From NCBI GenBank assembly GCA_026692885.1, contig JAPLNJ010000267.1:1-22001 (forward strand): 22,001 nucleotides of DNA, given 5' to 3'. Positions 7,932-15,893 of the stretch are shown here, one piece after another. The stretch's first letter is position 1, and each line of letters opens with the position of its first letter. The translations under genes were made by a program, and so were the position numbers. A model generated the notes under the pieces. It was given only the letters and a program-made list of their open reading frames with translations. It was not told where the DNA came from and searched no databases. The DNA comes from Planctomycetota bacterium (lineage in GTDB: Bacteria > Planctomycetota > Planctomycetia > Pirellulales > Pirellulaceae).

Positions 7932-10529
7932 TCACTGCGCAAGGCCCCTGACCACGCGAAAGCCATAGTCTTGGTATCCGTGGCCGGGCAGATCGTGATT
8001 CCGGAACGTGCAATGGAGATTGACCGGATTGTCGAACTTCCAGGCTCCGCCACGCAACACGCGGTCCGATCCAGTATCCGGTCCCAACGGACTATCGGTC
8101 GGCGACTTGGCGTAGTAGTCAGGAACCCACCAGTCCGCACACCACTCCCAGACGTTCCCGTGCACATCAAACAGCGCCCAGGCATTGGGCTGCAAGCGGC
8201 CCACGGCCTGCGTGCGACCTTGCGAGTTGCTTTTCCACCAAGCGTGCTGGTCAAGACCTGCCGGGTCGTCTCCGTAAGCAAATCGAGTGGCCGTTCCAGC
8301 GCGGCAAGCGTACTCCCACTCCGCCTCAGTCGGCAGCCGGTACACGGCTCCCGCCGCCTTCTCCGCGGGAGACTCGCTCAACTTGCGGCAGAACTCCGTC
8401 GCGTCGTCCCAACTCACGCCCTCGACCGGGCGCGAGGAATCCCTGAACTCACTCGGGTTCTTGCCCATGACCTGCTGGTATTCCGCCTGCGTCACTTCAC
8501 AAAGACCCAGGTAGAACGGCTCGGTGATCTGCACGCGATGTTGCGGCGCTGCGCTGGCGATCCGCGACAAATGCCAGTCGTGCGTCTTCTGCTTTTTGCC
8601 CGCGGCGATCAGATCCGCCACCTCCTGCGCTGTCGATCCCATCTGGAACTCTCCCGGCGGGATCAACACCAGCCGCATGCCGATCGAGTTCTTCTGCACC
8701 ACGGGCACGCCCAGGTGTTTGGCCCATTGGAGTTGGAGTTCCGTGGCCTTCTGCTCGTTGAACGGAGCGACAGCTTGGGGTGGGGCTGATGTGGACATGG
8801 GCTGATCCGCGGAGTCTTTCTCCAGTTGCTCCAGCCGGGCCACGGTTCTCTGAAGGGGTGTCTCTTCCAGCGGCCACGGTCCCCCTTCGGCCCAAACACG
8901 GTAGTCTCGCATGCGTTCGGGGCTATGCCATATCGGCTGACGAAATGTGCAGGGGCCGATCGAGTCGAAGAGTTCCCTGGCGTAATCGCGATCTTTGGCC
9001 AGACACGCTAGGAAGCACGACCAATGGCGGATCGTCTCGTTTTCACTGCTATCCGCCAAGGTGGCCACCAAGCCCGTCTTGATTCGATCGTACTGGAACT
9101 TCGTTTTCTTGAAGAAGTCTTCCCGTTCGTACCGCACGGTGGCGCGAGCCATCAGGGCGTACACCCGCGCGCCCAACTGGCCGCCCAGACGCTGCTGCAT
9201 GGTTTCCGCGAACGCCTCGACGTCGCCAGGTTCGCCACCCCAGCGCGGTTGCAGAAAGTCGGCCATCGTGAGGTACACGGGATAGTACTGGGGGTCGATC
9301 TTCACGCACTCGTCCACAATCTGTTCCGCTCGCTCGCGAGTCCCGCCCAGATTCCTGGCCAGCGATAGGTCCAAGCGGCACAACTCCGGTACGTCGCGTT
9401 TCAGCTTGCGGGCCGACTCGACCAATTCCTGGGCCGCTTTCAGACGCTCTTCATACACCTTCCAGCCTTCCTCCGTTACGGTTGACGCCCAACCGGTTCC
9501 GCGTGCCGAGAAGGCGTAGCTGATACGTCCCTGGGCCTCTACCAGGTACGGCGTGATGCTCTCCGGTTTCGCCAACCGCCAGCGACGCAAGCGATCGAAG
9601 TGTTCCAAGGTGGCTTGTTCCGTTCGCTCGCGGGGTGTGGGAGACGCCAAGTTCAGGTAGAACCAATGCAGCCGCGGCGTGCCGCCCACGGTCACTCGAT
9701 CCCCACGGGCTTCGTCCGCCAGCTTTTCGAGTTCGTCGTATTTCCCCGCTTTCAACCAGGCACGGGCATCCGCCTCAGACTCCGCTTGTCGGCGAAGACG
9801 CTCCTGCTTCTCCCCTGCCAACAGCAGTCGCAGTGCGGCGGGCGGCTCTGTGGCGGTGACAAACGGTTCGAGCCAGACTGCGTGACCGTACATCGCTTCC
9901 CCGTCGTGGCGTTTGTCATAGCTGACGGTCAGCGTCAGCACGTTGACCCCGGAAATGTCGACCAGGCATTCCACAGCCGTATCACTGTGGTGCATCCCGA
10001 CCGACTCCCACCGCACCTTGCCGTCGCCCAGGACTCGAAAGACGACGGGCACCTCGCTGCCGGCCCCACCGGCCGAGTCGTTGATTGCCGGGGTGGCACG
10101 AAAGGCCCGATACTTCCCTGCGAGGTCGTAGTCCACCTGCGCATCCGCGTGCATTCCCAGGCCATGCGACGCCAGCAGCCCGTTGAAGGTGATCTTCAGG
10201 TCACTGAATCCCAACCAGCCTCCTTTACCGAACTTGCCCCAGCCGACCTGCGCGTTGCGTTCCGGGAGTTCACTCAGCCACACGCGCTGGCCCGGCCAGG
10301 CAGACGTTGGCGGCGAATCGCTGGACGGTGGGCCTGCCTCGCCAGGCTTCTGCGCAGGCTTGGATGGAGATGCAGGAGTTTCGGGCTTCGCCTGTGGTGC
10401 CGAGGCTTTCTGTTCCGTCTGGCCCAGCGCCAGCGTGACGCACACGGCCTGAACGGCGAGTAGGGCGAAAGCTGCCGGGGTGGACCGTTGCCTGAATGCC
10501 GATAAGCTGAAGACGCTTCTGCCACGCAT
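7932..10529 (-). CDS. Secreted NPCBM and SUMF1 (formylglycine-generating-enzyme-like) domain protein
   Basis: The product has 865 residues. ATG 10529 is preferred over an earlier frame because AAAGGTG lies just before it and it opens a signal peptide (basic start, TPAAFALLAVQAVCVTLALG). Residues ~45-80 are a proline/alanine-rich linker. Residues ~84-223 match NPCBM, a carbohydrate-binding-like domain (WLSELPERNAQVGWG, SHGLGMHADAQVDYDL, VSYDKRHDGEAMYGHAVW). A helical middle resembles TPR-like repeats. Residues ~635-865 are a SUMF1-type domain: IGMRLVLIPPGEFQMGS, EVTQAEYQQVMGKNPS, RLPTEAEWEYACRAG, DVHGNVWEWCADW, YGFRVVRG. In planctomycetes this domain is mostly a non-catalytic module of secreted proteins; true sulfatase activation is not shown. 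It forms an operon with the LRR gene 17 bp downstream. Confidence 0.88.
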   Translation of the reverse strand: MRGRSVFSLSAFRQRSTPAAFALLAVQAVCVTLALGQTEQKASAPQAKPETPASPSKPAQKPGEAGPPSSDSPPTSAWPGQRVWLSELPERNAQVGWGKFGKGGWLGFSDLKITFNGLLASHGLGMHADAQVDYDLAGKYRAFRATPAINDSAGGAGSEVPVVFRVLGDGKVRWESVGMHHSDTAVECLVDISGVNVLTLTVSYDKRHDGEAMYGHAVWLEPFVTATEPPAALRLLLAGEKQERLRRQAESEADARAWLKAGKYDELEKLADEARGDRVTVGGTPRLHWFYLNLASPTPRERTEQATLEHFDRLRRWRLAKPESITPYLVEAQGRISYAFSARGTGWASTVTEEGWKVYEERLKAAQELVESARKLKRDVPELCRLDLSLARNLGGTRERAEQIVDECVKIDPQYYPVYLTMADFLQPRWGGEPGDVEAFAETMQQRLGGQLGARVYALMARATVRYEREDFFKKTKFQYDRIKTGLVATLADSSENETIRHWSCFLACLAKDRDYARELFDSIGPCTFRQPIWHSPERMRDYRVWAEGGPWPLEETPLQRTVARLEQLEKDSADQPMSTSAPPQAVAPFNEQKATELQLQWAKHLGVPVVQKNSIGMRLVLIPPGEFQMGSTAQEVADLIAAGKKQKTHDWHLSRIASAAPQHRVQITEPFYLGLCEVTQAEYQQVMGKNPSEFRDSSRPVEGVSWDDATEFCRKLSESPAEKAAGAVYRLPTEAEWEYACRAGTATRFAYGDDPAGLDQHAWWKSNSQGRTQAVGRLQPNAWALFDVHGNVWEWCADWWVPDYYAKSPTDSPLGPDTGSDRVLRGGAWKFDNPVNLHCTFRNHDLPGHGYQDYGFRVVRGLAQ

Positions 10530-10845
10530 GTTATACACCTTTGTTGCGGGGGAACGGATGAGTCGGCCAATGCCGGAAGCCACGCCGGGCGATTGAACTA
10601 ATGCCGAGTATTGCGCCTTCCAGGAACACGCATGAGGAACCGACGACCAATGACCGTGACGGATTCAGTGTACCCGCATCCACGAATGGGAACCAGCGAG
10701 AGGCAAGCGTACCCCATTGGCAGGCAGTTTTTTCGCTCCGGGGGCTGGAGTCGCCTGTTTCCCGGCGTCTACAATACAGAAGTGATTGGTCGATTTCGGA
10801 CGAGCCCCTTGTTCCGCCGGGACCTGAACACTGGAGAGCAGGCCG
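10530..10845. promoter_or_regulatory. Divergent intergenic region between the NPCBM/SUMF1 gene and the DUF4160-DUF2442 pair
   Basis: The 316-bp gap separates genes that point away from each other, so it must hold both promoters. A TACAAT at 10770-10775 on the plus strand is the best -10 candidate for the pair; no clear -35 is seen. No repeat R copy lies here, unlike most minus-strand gaps. Confidence 0.4.
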
Positions 10846-11106
10846 ATGCCACGGGTTTGTGAGTTCTTCGGCGTGGTGATCGCAATGTACTTCAGCGATC
10901 ACAACCCACCACATTTCCACGCCGAGTATGCGGGCGACGAAGCCGAGTTCTCGATCAACACACTGGAGATTTTGGAAGGTCAGTTCCCGCGCCGGGCGCG
11001 GGCGCTCGTTGTCGAGTGGGCTTCGGTGCATCGGACGGAACTCCTGGCCAACTGGGAACGGGCCCGACAGCAGGTGCCCTTGGAGCAGATTGAACCGTTG
11101 GATTGA
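10846..11106 (+). CDS. DUF4160 domain protein
   Basis: The product has 86 residues. The signature MPRVCEFFGVVIAMYFSDHN, then PPHFHAEYAGDEAEFSI, is typical of DUF4160, small proteins that usually precede a DUF2442 gene. GGAGAGCAGG lies just upstream of the ATG. The next gene starts 21 bp after the stop. The pair is often listed near toxin-antitoxin modules, but no toxic activity has been established to my knowledge, and nothing in the sequence proves it. The C-terminal half (RALVVEWASVHRTELLANWE) is helical and likely contacts the partner (inference). Confidence 0.85.
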   Translation: MPRVCEFFGVVIAMYFSDHNPPHFHAEYAGDEAEFSINTLEILEGQFPRRARALVVEWASVHRTELLANWERARQQVPLEQIEPLD

Positions 11107-11127
11107 GAAAGACGAGGAGCCACCGAG

Positions 11128-11406
11128 ATGCGACGCCAGATTCGAATTTCCGCCGTCACGCCGTTGGATCATTTTCGCGTGCGTTTGGAGTTGACCGACA
11201 ACACGACAAAAGAAGTGGACCTGGAACCGTACCTCTGGGGTCCGGTGTTTGAACCCATTCGCAACGATCCGACCTTGTTCCAGGCCGTCAAGGTCGACTC
11301 GCGGTTGGGCACCATTGTCTGGGACAACGGCGCGGATCTCGATCCGGACGTACTGTGCCAGGGCCTGACGCCCGTCTGGATGGAACCGGAAAAAGCCGCC
11401 GGTTGA
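11128..11406 (+). CDS. DUF2442 domain protein
   Basis: The product has 92 residues. The segments VTPLDHFRVRLELTDNTTKE, VDLEPYLWGPVFEPI and VDSRLGTIVWDNGADLDPDV are the hallmark DUF2442 pattern (a short beta-rich fold ending in the GTI.W.NGAD.DPD motif). GAGGAG lies 8 bp before the ATG. It follows the DUF4160 gene by 21 bp and is convergent with the minus gene ending at 11527. The role is unknown: possible toxin-antitoxin-like or nucleic-acid-binding partner (inference). This pair is the only intact plus-strand unit between 4175 and 22001. Confidence 0.85.
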   Translation: MRRQIRISAVTPLDHFRVRLELTDNTTKEVDLEPYLWGPVFEPIRNDPTLFQAVKVDSRLGTIVWDNGADLDPDVLCQGLTPVWMEPEKAAG

Positions 11407-11526
11407 AGCAACTCTCGCGGCGGACGAGATCGGAGACGCCCGGATGCCCAGAATCAGGGAGCACGCGAGGGCCGCGGCACCAGTCTTGACGACTACCCGA
11501 TTCGGCGGCCGCGCCAAGCCGGGCTG

Positions 11527-12177
11527 TCATTTTGCGGAGGCGATCTCGTTCTCTGACGCGAGGTACCATTTTCCGTCCACCTGCCGAAACCACAACCGGG
11601 ACCGAACGGAGACTGTCCGCGGGATTTGCCGTGTCAGATTTCCTTGGGCATCGAACTGCCGCTCGATACACGTATTGGTTTCGCGCGATTCGCCCACGGC
11701 CGTCACGCCGTCTCGCACCACGTTGCTCAACTCGACGACCTTCGTCGACAAGAGATCAGTTTTCTTGTCGAGATAGCGCCGCGCTGCCACGAAGAGTTCC
11801 GCCTTGTTGGCGATCTGCTTGCCAAAAGACGCTGCGCGGGCCGGAAACTCCCGCACGAAGCGTTGGTTGTCGGCCTCGGTCCATTTGTGGTCCAATTGAT
11901 TCAAGTGCACACCGTGTTTCTCGAAGAGGCTCCGTAGCGCGGCGTCTTTGGACGCAGCTGCGTTGACAGCCAGCATTAGAGTCTCACCGTCCTGCCGCGC
12001 GGGCGTGCCAAGAAGAAACAGTGATTTCCAATCGCGATCATGAGTCGCGGTTTGGTATGCGGCGAATACCGCTTCAATCGTGTTGTAGCCACTACTGCGT
12101 GGCGGTGTATCGGCTCCGGCGGTAAAGGCTGCGGTCACGCAGAACAGCAGGACACCGAGACATGAGCGTCCGCACAT
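11527..12177 (-). CDS. Secreted uncharacterised protein
   Basis: The product has 216 residues. ATG 12177 is preferred over a GTG 21 bp upstream because GAGGTG lies just before it and the frame then opens a signal peptide (MCGRSCLGVLLFCVTAAF, cleavage near TAGA). The mature part begins with YNTIEAVFAAYQTATHDRDW, the typical opening of an NTF2-like or lumazine-binding-like helix (EAV.AA...A...RDW), and ends with LWFRQVDGKWYLASEN, a common ending of such domains where a beta-strand carries the W.Y motif. This suggests a cone-shaped alpha+beta domain of unknown ligand; it is inference only. A 26-bp repeat S copy lies 141 bp upstream of the start. Confidence 0.7.
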   Translation of the reverse strand: MCGRSCLGVLLFCVTAAFTAGADTPPRSSGYNTIEAVFAAYQTATHDRDWKSLFLLGTPARQDGETLMLAVNAAASKDAALRSLFEKHGVHLNQLDHKWTEADNQRFVREFPARAASFGKQIANKAELFVAARRYLDKKTDLLSTKVVELSNVVRDGVTAVGESRETNTCIERQFDAQGNLTRQIPRTVSVRSRLWFRQVDGKWYLASENEIASAK

Positions 12178-12317
12178 TTCGCACCTCACTTGCGTCACTG
12201 ATGTGTATCACTTCATCGCACGCCTAACGCCGAACTTTGTGGTGCTTCGGCTGGATCTTCCCGCCGCCTCGACGCCCCTCTTCCGACACGGCTCACGCCC
12301 CGGCGGCCCCTGCCCCC

Positions 12318-12343
12318 TTCCACTTCAAAACGCCTGGAAACCG
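12318..12343. repeat. 26-bp repeat S, copy 1
   Basis: TTCCACTTCAAAACGCC followed by TGGAAACCG is shared with 13209-13234 and 20491-20516 with two substitutions or fewer against the third copy. All three lie upstream of minus-strand genes. Confidence 0.6.
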
Positions 12344-12370
12344 ACGCGACGTGAATTCGCTAGTTCCGCG

Positions 12371-13105
12371 TCAAGGGCTACGGCTCGGCAGGTGTCCAGC
12401 CATCGCGGCTTCCAGGATTAACCGGAAGTCATCGTCATCGACGACTTGCAAAGCTTCATTGCAAGCCATGCGTGCATCGCCTGGGCGGTCATTGATTATG
12501 AGCAAAGCCACGAGGGTGGCCACGTTTTCGACGTAGAAGCGTCTCGCCAGTTTGGGTACTGGGATACCACATTGTGGTCTCGACTCTTCATGACGTTTCG
12601 CCACGCGGTAGGACGCCGCTGCGTGTTCCAATCGCTTCTTCGAATCGAGGAATGTCGCACACGCACGATACCGTCCAGCGGCGATCAACTCGGATTCAGC
12701 TACGTGGTAAAGTCGTCTTGCAGTGGCATCATCCCGCTCGGCGACATGCGCGAACAAGTCCGCCGTCCGAATTCCTTCGCCCAAACGACTGTTCATCGCA
12801 GCGATTTCTTGGAACAAGTCAAAGTTGGGCAGGTTTTCACGAAACGCCACTTCCGTTTCGTCGCGTGTCTGGATGAAGGCATCACGCGCCGGCGGATACA
12901 CCGTCGCCAAATCCAGCCAGTATCCAAGCGCGAATGAGAGGCGGACGGCGGAGACCCCACGATCATATTGCTTGGCGTTGTTATGGAACCACAAAAACTT
13001 CGCCAAAGCTTGTTCGTACGAGCCTTCGTGCTTGTCAATCACGGCGCTGTGAAGGGTTTCCGGAGGATTCGGGTTGCTCGGTGGGGTCCATGTCGTGGAA
13101 ATCAC
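12371..13105 (-). CDS. Uncharacterised helical (TPR-like) protein
   Basis: About 244 residues from a GTG at 13105. The frame remains open upstream into intergenic repeat R copy f, so the start is uncertain; 13105 is the first start codon downstream of the repeat. Helical repeats EGSYEQALAKFLWFHNNAKQ and YRACATFLDSKKRLEHAA, then FYVENVATLVALLIINDRPG, suggest TPR-like packing. I recall similar planctomycete proteins of about this length beginning NPPETLHSAV, but no function is known. The last segment (DDDFRLILEAAMAGHLPSRSP) is typical of that group. Promoter: TGGTACAAT of repeat R copy f ends 59 bp before the start. Confidence 0.65.
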   Translation of the reverse strand: MISTTWTPPSNPNPPETLHSAVIDKHEGSYEQALAKFLWFHNNAKQYDRGVSAVRLSFALGYWLDLATVYPPARDAFIQTRDETEVAFRENLPNFDLFQEIAAMNSRLGEGIRTADLFAHVAERDDATARRLYHVAESELIAAGRYRACATFLDSKKRLEHAAASYRVAKRHEESRPQCGIPVPKLARRFYVENVATLVALLIINDRPGDARMACNEALQVVDDDDFRLILEAAMAGHLPSRSP

Positions 13106-13133
13106 GCCCAACTCACTGTCAGCCCTGTGACAT

Positions 13134-13200
13134 GACAGCCGGACCTGCCCGGCCACTCGCCGCATTGTACCACCGGGCGATGGCACTGCAACCAGCGGCC
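13134..13200 (-). promoter_or_regulatory. Intergenic repeat R, copy f (promoter half only)
   Basis: The minus strand reads GGTGGTACAATGCGGCGAGT with TACAAT at 13169-13164, then GGCCGGGCAGGTCCGGC, a hairpin of GCCGG/CCGGC arms. The leader-remnant half seen in copies a, c and e is missing. Upstream on the minus strand is repeat S copy 2 (13209-13234). Confidence 0.6.
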
Positions 13201-13208
13201 CCAACCCA

Positions 13209-13234
13209 TCCCACTTCAAGACGCCCGGAAGCCG
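13209..13234. repeat. 26-bp repeat S, copy 2
   Basis: Same motif as at 20491-20516 with two substitutions. It lies directly upstream (minus strand) of intergenic repeat R copy f. Confidence 0.6.
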
Positions 13235-13287
13235 AGGGGTAAGAAGGGACGCACGATTCTCGTTGACCCTCCACCAGAAATGCAGGA

Positions 13288-13914
13288 TCAGGGGATACGC
13301 GATGGCCGCCGAAGCGGGTGGCCATCGTGATCGTATTCCTCCTGGGTGAACAGCGTGCCGTCGGGTCGCCACCAGGTCAAGCAGCGTCTCTTGTAGTCCT
13401 TCAACTCCAGCTCCCAAACCTTCGTTCCGTTTGACGACCAATAGGTCTGAATCCCGCTCCCGTCCCGCACTTCACTGCCCAGCCGTCCGTCAGGAAGGTA
13501 GTACTTCCCCCAGCGCACGTCGTGGTTGTCGGGACAGGGATCGCTTTGATCGACCCCGTAGAATTCCACCCGACATTCGCCCTCCTCGCGCAACGTCCCG
13601 TTGGGATAGTAGCCGCGGTAGGGGCTGTAGCCGGCGCCTCGAAACCGAACCTCCCAGTACCCTTCGTCGATGTGCTTGACGACTACCCGGAAAAAGGTCT
13701 TCCCCAGGAAGCCCGGTCCGTCCACCAAACCAAGCCCTCGGTAGTAGCCGCGATAATACGCTTCGTTTACCGGGAGCGGCTGAGACTTGGGCCACCACCA
13801 CAGACCAGCGAGGGACGCGCCGACTAACGCCGGAAGCAGCAGAATGGTTCGCAGGCTGAACTGGAACCAACGGCGTCGGGGCTTCGGGTTGGTGGGCGGC
13901 GAGGTAGTGTTCAT
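13288..13914 (-). CDS. Leader-type membrane protein with MORN-like repeats
   Basis: The product has 208 residues. The start ATG overlaps the stop of the upstream LRR gene by the four bases ATGA, so translation is probably coupled. The N-terminus is the local leader PKPRRRWFQFSLRTILLLPA, continuing into one membrane segment (LVGASLAGLWWW). The body contains MORN/YwqK-type units: YRGYYPNGTLREEGECRVEF, GKYYLPDGRLGSEVRDG, QTYWSSNGTKVWELEL, TWWRPDGTLFTQEEYDHDG. Such repeats are described as antitoxin-like or membrane-contacting modules elsewhere, but here the function is unknown. A predicted single-pass protein with an extracytoplasmic repeat domain fits well. The gene ends about 90 bp before repeat R copy f. 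Confidence 0.82.
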   Translation of the reverse strand: MNTTSPPTNPKPRRRWFQFSLRTILLLPALVGASLAGLWWWPKSQPLPVNEAYYRGYYRGLGLVDGPGFLGKTFFRVVVKHIDEGYWEVRFRGAGYSPYRGYYPNGTLREEGECRVEFYGVDQSDPCPDNHDVRWGKYYLPDGRLGSEVRDGSGIQTYWSSNGTKVWELELKDYKRRCLTWWRPDGTLFTQEEYDHDGHPLRRPSRIP

Positions 13915-14975
13915 CGGGTGATCTTCACGTTGGGCAATGCCTTCTTGAGTTCGTTGACGCCTGCGTCGGTGACCTGGGTGTTCCCCAGCCCAAGCCGTCG
14001 CAGCTGCGCCATGTCGCGCAGATTGGCCAAGGCGAAATCGCAGACCTTGGTAGCTCTGAGTCTCAGGGTCTGAATCGCGGGCAGCGATTGCAAGTACTTC
14101 AGCCCGGAGCCATCCAATCGCGTTTCCGAAAGGTCCACCAGCTCAAGTCGCATCAGTCCTTGAAGGCTCGCCAACCCCTGATCCGTGATCGCTGTACCGG
14201 CCAGACAAATTGCGGTGAGCTTCGCCATGTCGCGGAGAGAGGTGAGCCCGGCGTCAGTGATCTTGGTCTCGCCAAGGTGAAGGTCCTCCAATTTCGACAA
14301 GTCGCGCAGATTTGCCAACCCCTCGTCGCCGACCTTCGTATTGGGAATCCACAGACGCCGCAGACGCACCAATCCCTTGAGGCGGGCGAGGCCCTCGTCG
14401 GTGATTTGGCTGTCAGATAGCTCCAATTCTTCGAGCTGAGTCATCCGCCCGATGTGGACGAGTCCGACGTCACTGATCTCTGTGAACTCACACTTCAACC
14501 TTGAGACGTTTGGTAACGCCGCGATGTGGGCCAAGCCCGCCCCGGAAATCGACGCCTGGGAGATCACCAGCGTTCGGAGTTGAGTCAGGCCCTTGAGGTG
14601 AGCGAGCATCTCATCGGTGAGATGGCTGCCATCGCAATCGGCGTCGCGAAGGTAGAGTTCCTGCAGCTGAGCAAAGGCTTCGAGGCATCGCATTTGCTCT
14701 TCTGTGGGCGAGATAATCTGGACGCCCACTACCGTCCGGCTCCCCTTCGCATTCTCAAACTTAATTCTCTGCGAATTGGACTCTAGCTCGGCAATCGCCT
14801 TCGCTTGATCGACATAGCGGTCAGCAGCCCAGCAGGCGACCGCGTGGAACATCACGGCAGCGAACCACATTGTGGCGATCAACAGTGACCGCAGGCTGAA
14901 CTGCAGCCAGCGGCGACGGGGCTTCGAGGTGGTCGAATGCTCGGCGGTCTGCCCGGCGTCGGTGGCCATGCTCAC
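13911..14975 (-). CDS. Leader-type membrane-anchored leucine-rich-repeat protein
   Basis: The product has 354 residues. Start choice: GTG 14975 (AAAGG 4 bp upstream) or ATG 14969, two codons later. The N-terminus carries SKPRRRWLQFSLRSLL and a membrane segment (IATMWFAAVMFHAVACWA), followed by a short helical part (AKAIAELE) and about nine 24-residue LRR units such as ITDEGLARLKGLVRLRRLWI and ITDAGLTSLRDMAKLTAICL, and the usual end GVNELKKALPNVKITR. Its stop overlaps the start of the MORN-like gene by ATGA. The preceding, frameshifted LRR gene ends 13 bp upstream, so the three were probably one operon. Confidence 0.87.
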   Translation of the reverse strand: MSMATDAGQTAEHSTTSKPRRRWLQFSLRSLLIATMWFAAVMFHAVACWAADRYVDQAKAIAELESNSQRIKFENAKGSRTVVGVQIISPTEEQMRCLEAFAQLQELYLRDADCDGSHLTDEMLAHLKGLTQLRTLVISQASISGAGLAHIAALPNVSRLKCEFTEISDVGLVHIGRMTQLEELELSDSQITDEGLARLKGLVRLRRLWIPNTKVGDEGLANLRDLSKLEDLHLGETKITDAGLTSLRDMAKLTAICLAGTAITDQGLASLQGLMRLELVDLSETRLDGSGLKYLQSLPAIQTLRLRATKVCDFALANLRDMAQLRRLGLGNTQVTDAGVNELKKALPNVKITR

Positions 14976-14988
14976 TTCGCCTTTCGTG

Positions 14989-15616
14989 TCAGCGTTCGAT
15001 ACGGACGTGGGGCAATGCCTTCTGGAGCTCGTTGACGCCCGTGTCGCTGACCTGAGTGTCCTTGAGATACAGTTTCCGAAGTCGTGTCAATTCCCGGAGG
15101 TGCACCAGTCCCGCGTCGGTGACCTGGGTGCTGTTTAGGCTCAGACATTCCAGTTTCGTCAGTCCCCGGAAATGAACGAGTCCGGCGTCGGTGACCTGGA
15201 TGTTAGAGAGCCCCAGCCATTTGAGTCGAAGTGCCCCTTCAAGATGCTGCAGTCCCGCATCTGTGACCTGGGTGCCGCTGACATCCAGTTCTATCAGACG
15301 CCAACGCCTGGATGTGTTCCAAACCAACATCCGTGACCCTCGTGTTCTCAAAGGACACGTAGAGAAGCCGGCGCAGGTCGTGTAGATGTTCCACTCCGGA
15401 ATCCGAAATGTTGGTGCCGTCGAGGAACAGACGTTCCAATTGATGCAGCTGCCCGATGAGTTCCAAATCGATGGCAGCGGTCCACGAATACAAAAGGCCA
15501 GCCATGCTCCCGAAAGTCTCCATAATGAGGCGGATGTCCGACGCGCACAAGTGATGTTCGTAAGTTGCTTCCGTTTCACGACTTCGTGGTGAGCACACCC
15601 GTTCGACCGCGCCCAC
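14989..15616 (-). pseudogene. Leucine-rich-repeat gene broken by a frameshift
   Basis: Two frames each hold half an LRR protein. The first (from about 15616) reads IGQLHQLERLFLDGTNISDSG and RRLLYVSFENTRVTDVGLEH; the second (to 14989) reads RLIELDVSGTQVTDAGLQHL through to NELQKALPHVRIER. They join at about 15296-15312, where a small deletion in CAGGCGTTGGCGTCTGATAG breaks the frame within one repeat. Joined, it would be about 208 residues, close to the LRR paralogues but without a recognisable signal or leader, so the 5' end may also be lost. Sequencing error cannot be excluded. The start is uncertain: GTG 15616 is only 13 bp after the preceding stop. Confidence 0.65.
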
Positions 15617-15628
15617 GTCGGGAAGGTC

Positions 15629-15868
15629 TTACTTGCCACGCCTCCGTTCCAGCAGTTCCCGAAGACGCTCCGCTTGCTCGTCGGTCAGCCCATCTGCCAT
15701 TTCCTCAGGGGTGAGACCCCGAAGCCGTTCTTCTGGAGGCAGCCCCCGCAAACGAGTCTCGACGGGCATCCCCTTCAACAACGCAGTTCGCAGCTCCTCC
15801 ATTAAGGCGTCCATCAATTCCAAGTCCGACTGTTGTATGGTGAAGTCCTCGCTCCGGAGTGCTCTCAT
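15629..15868 (-). CDS. Small acidic helical protein downstream of the Rpn nuclease
   Basis: The product has 79 residues from ATG 15868, preceded by AGAGGAG; a GTG at 15910 overlapping the nuclease stop is possible but lacks such a site. The sequence is helical with the tandem RLRGLPPEERLRGLTPEE, a pattern I associate with the C-terminal tails of planctomycete and cyanobacterial Rpn-like proteins (R.R.LP.EER..G). It starts 26 bp after the nuclease stop, so it could be a split-off tail of the same polypeptide or an independent partner. No catalytic residues are seen. Confidence 0.6.
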   Translation of the reverse strand: MRALRSEDFTIQQSDLELMDALMEELRTALLKGMPVETRLRGLPPEERLRGLTPEEMADGLTDEQAERLRELLERRRGK

Positions 15869-15893
15869 GGTCTCCTCTTCTCCCGGCTTCAGT

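Noticed and set aside
7932..10529. SUMF1 domain as a true sulfatase-activating enzyme
   Set aside because: It lies at the end of a large secreted multidomain protein with no sulfatase gene nearby; the catalytic cysteine pair cannot be confirmed.
13134..13170. ATGCGGCGAGTGGCCGGG in repeat R as a start codon (MRRVAGQ)
   Set aside because: It is present in several copies but stops quickly or runs in unrelated frames, has no ribosome binding site, and overlaps the TACAAT motif.
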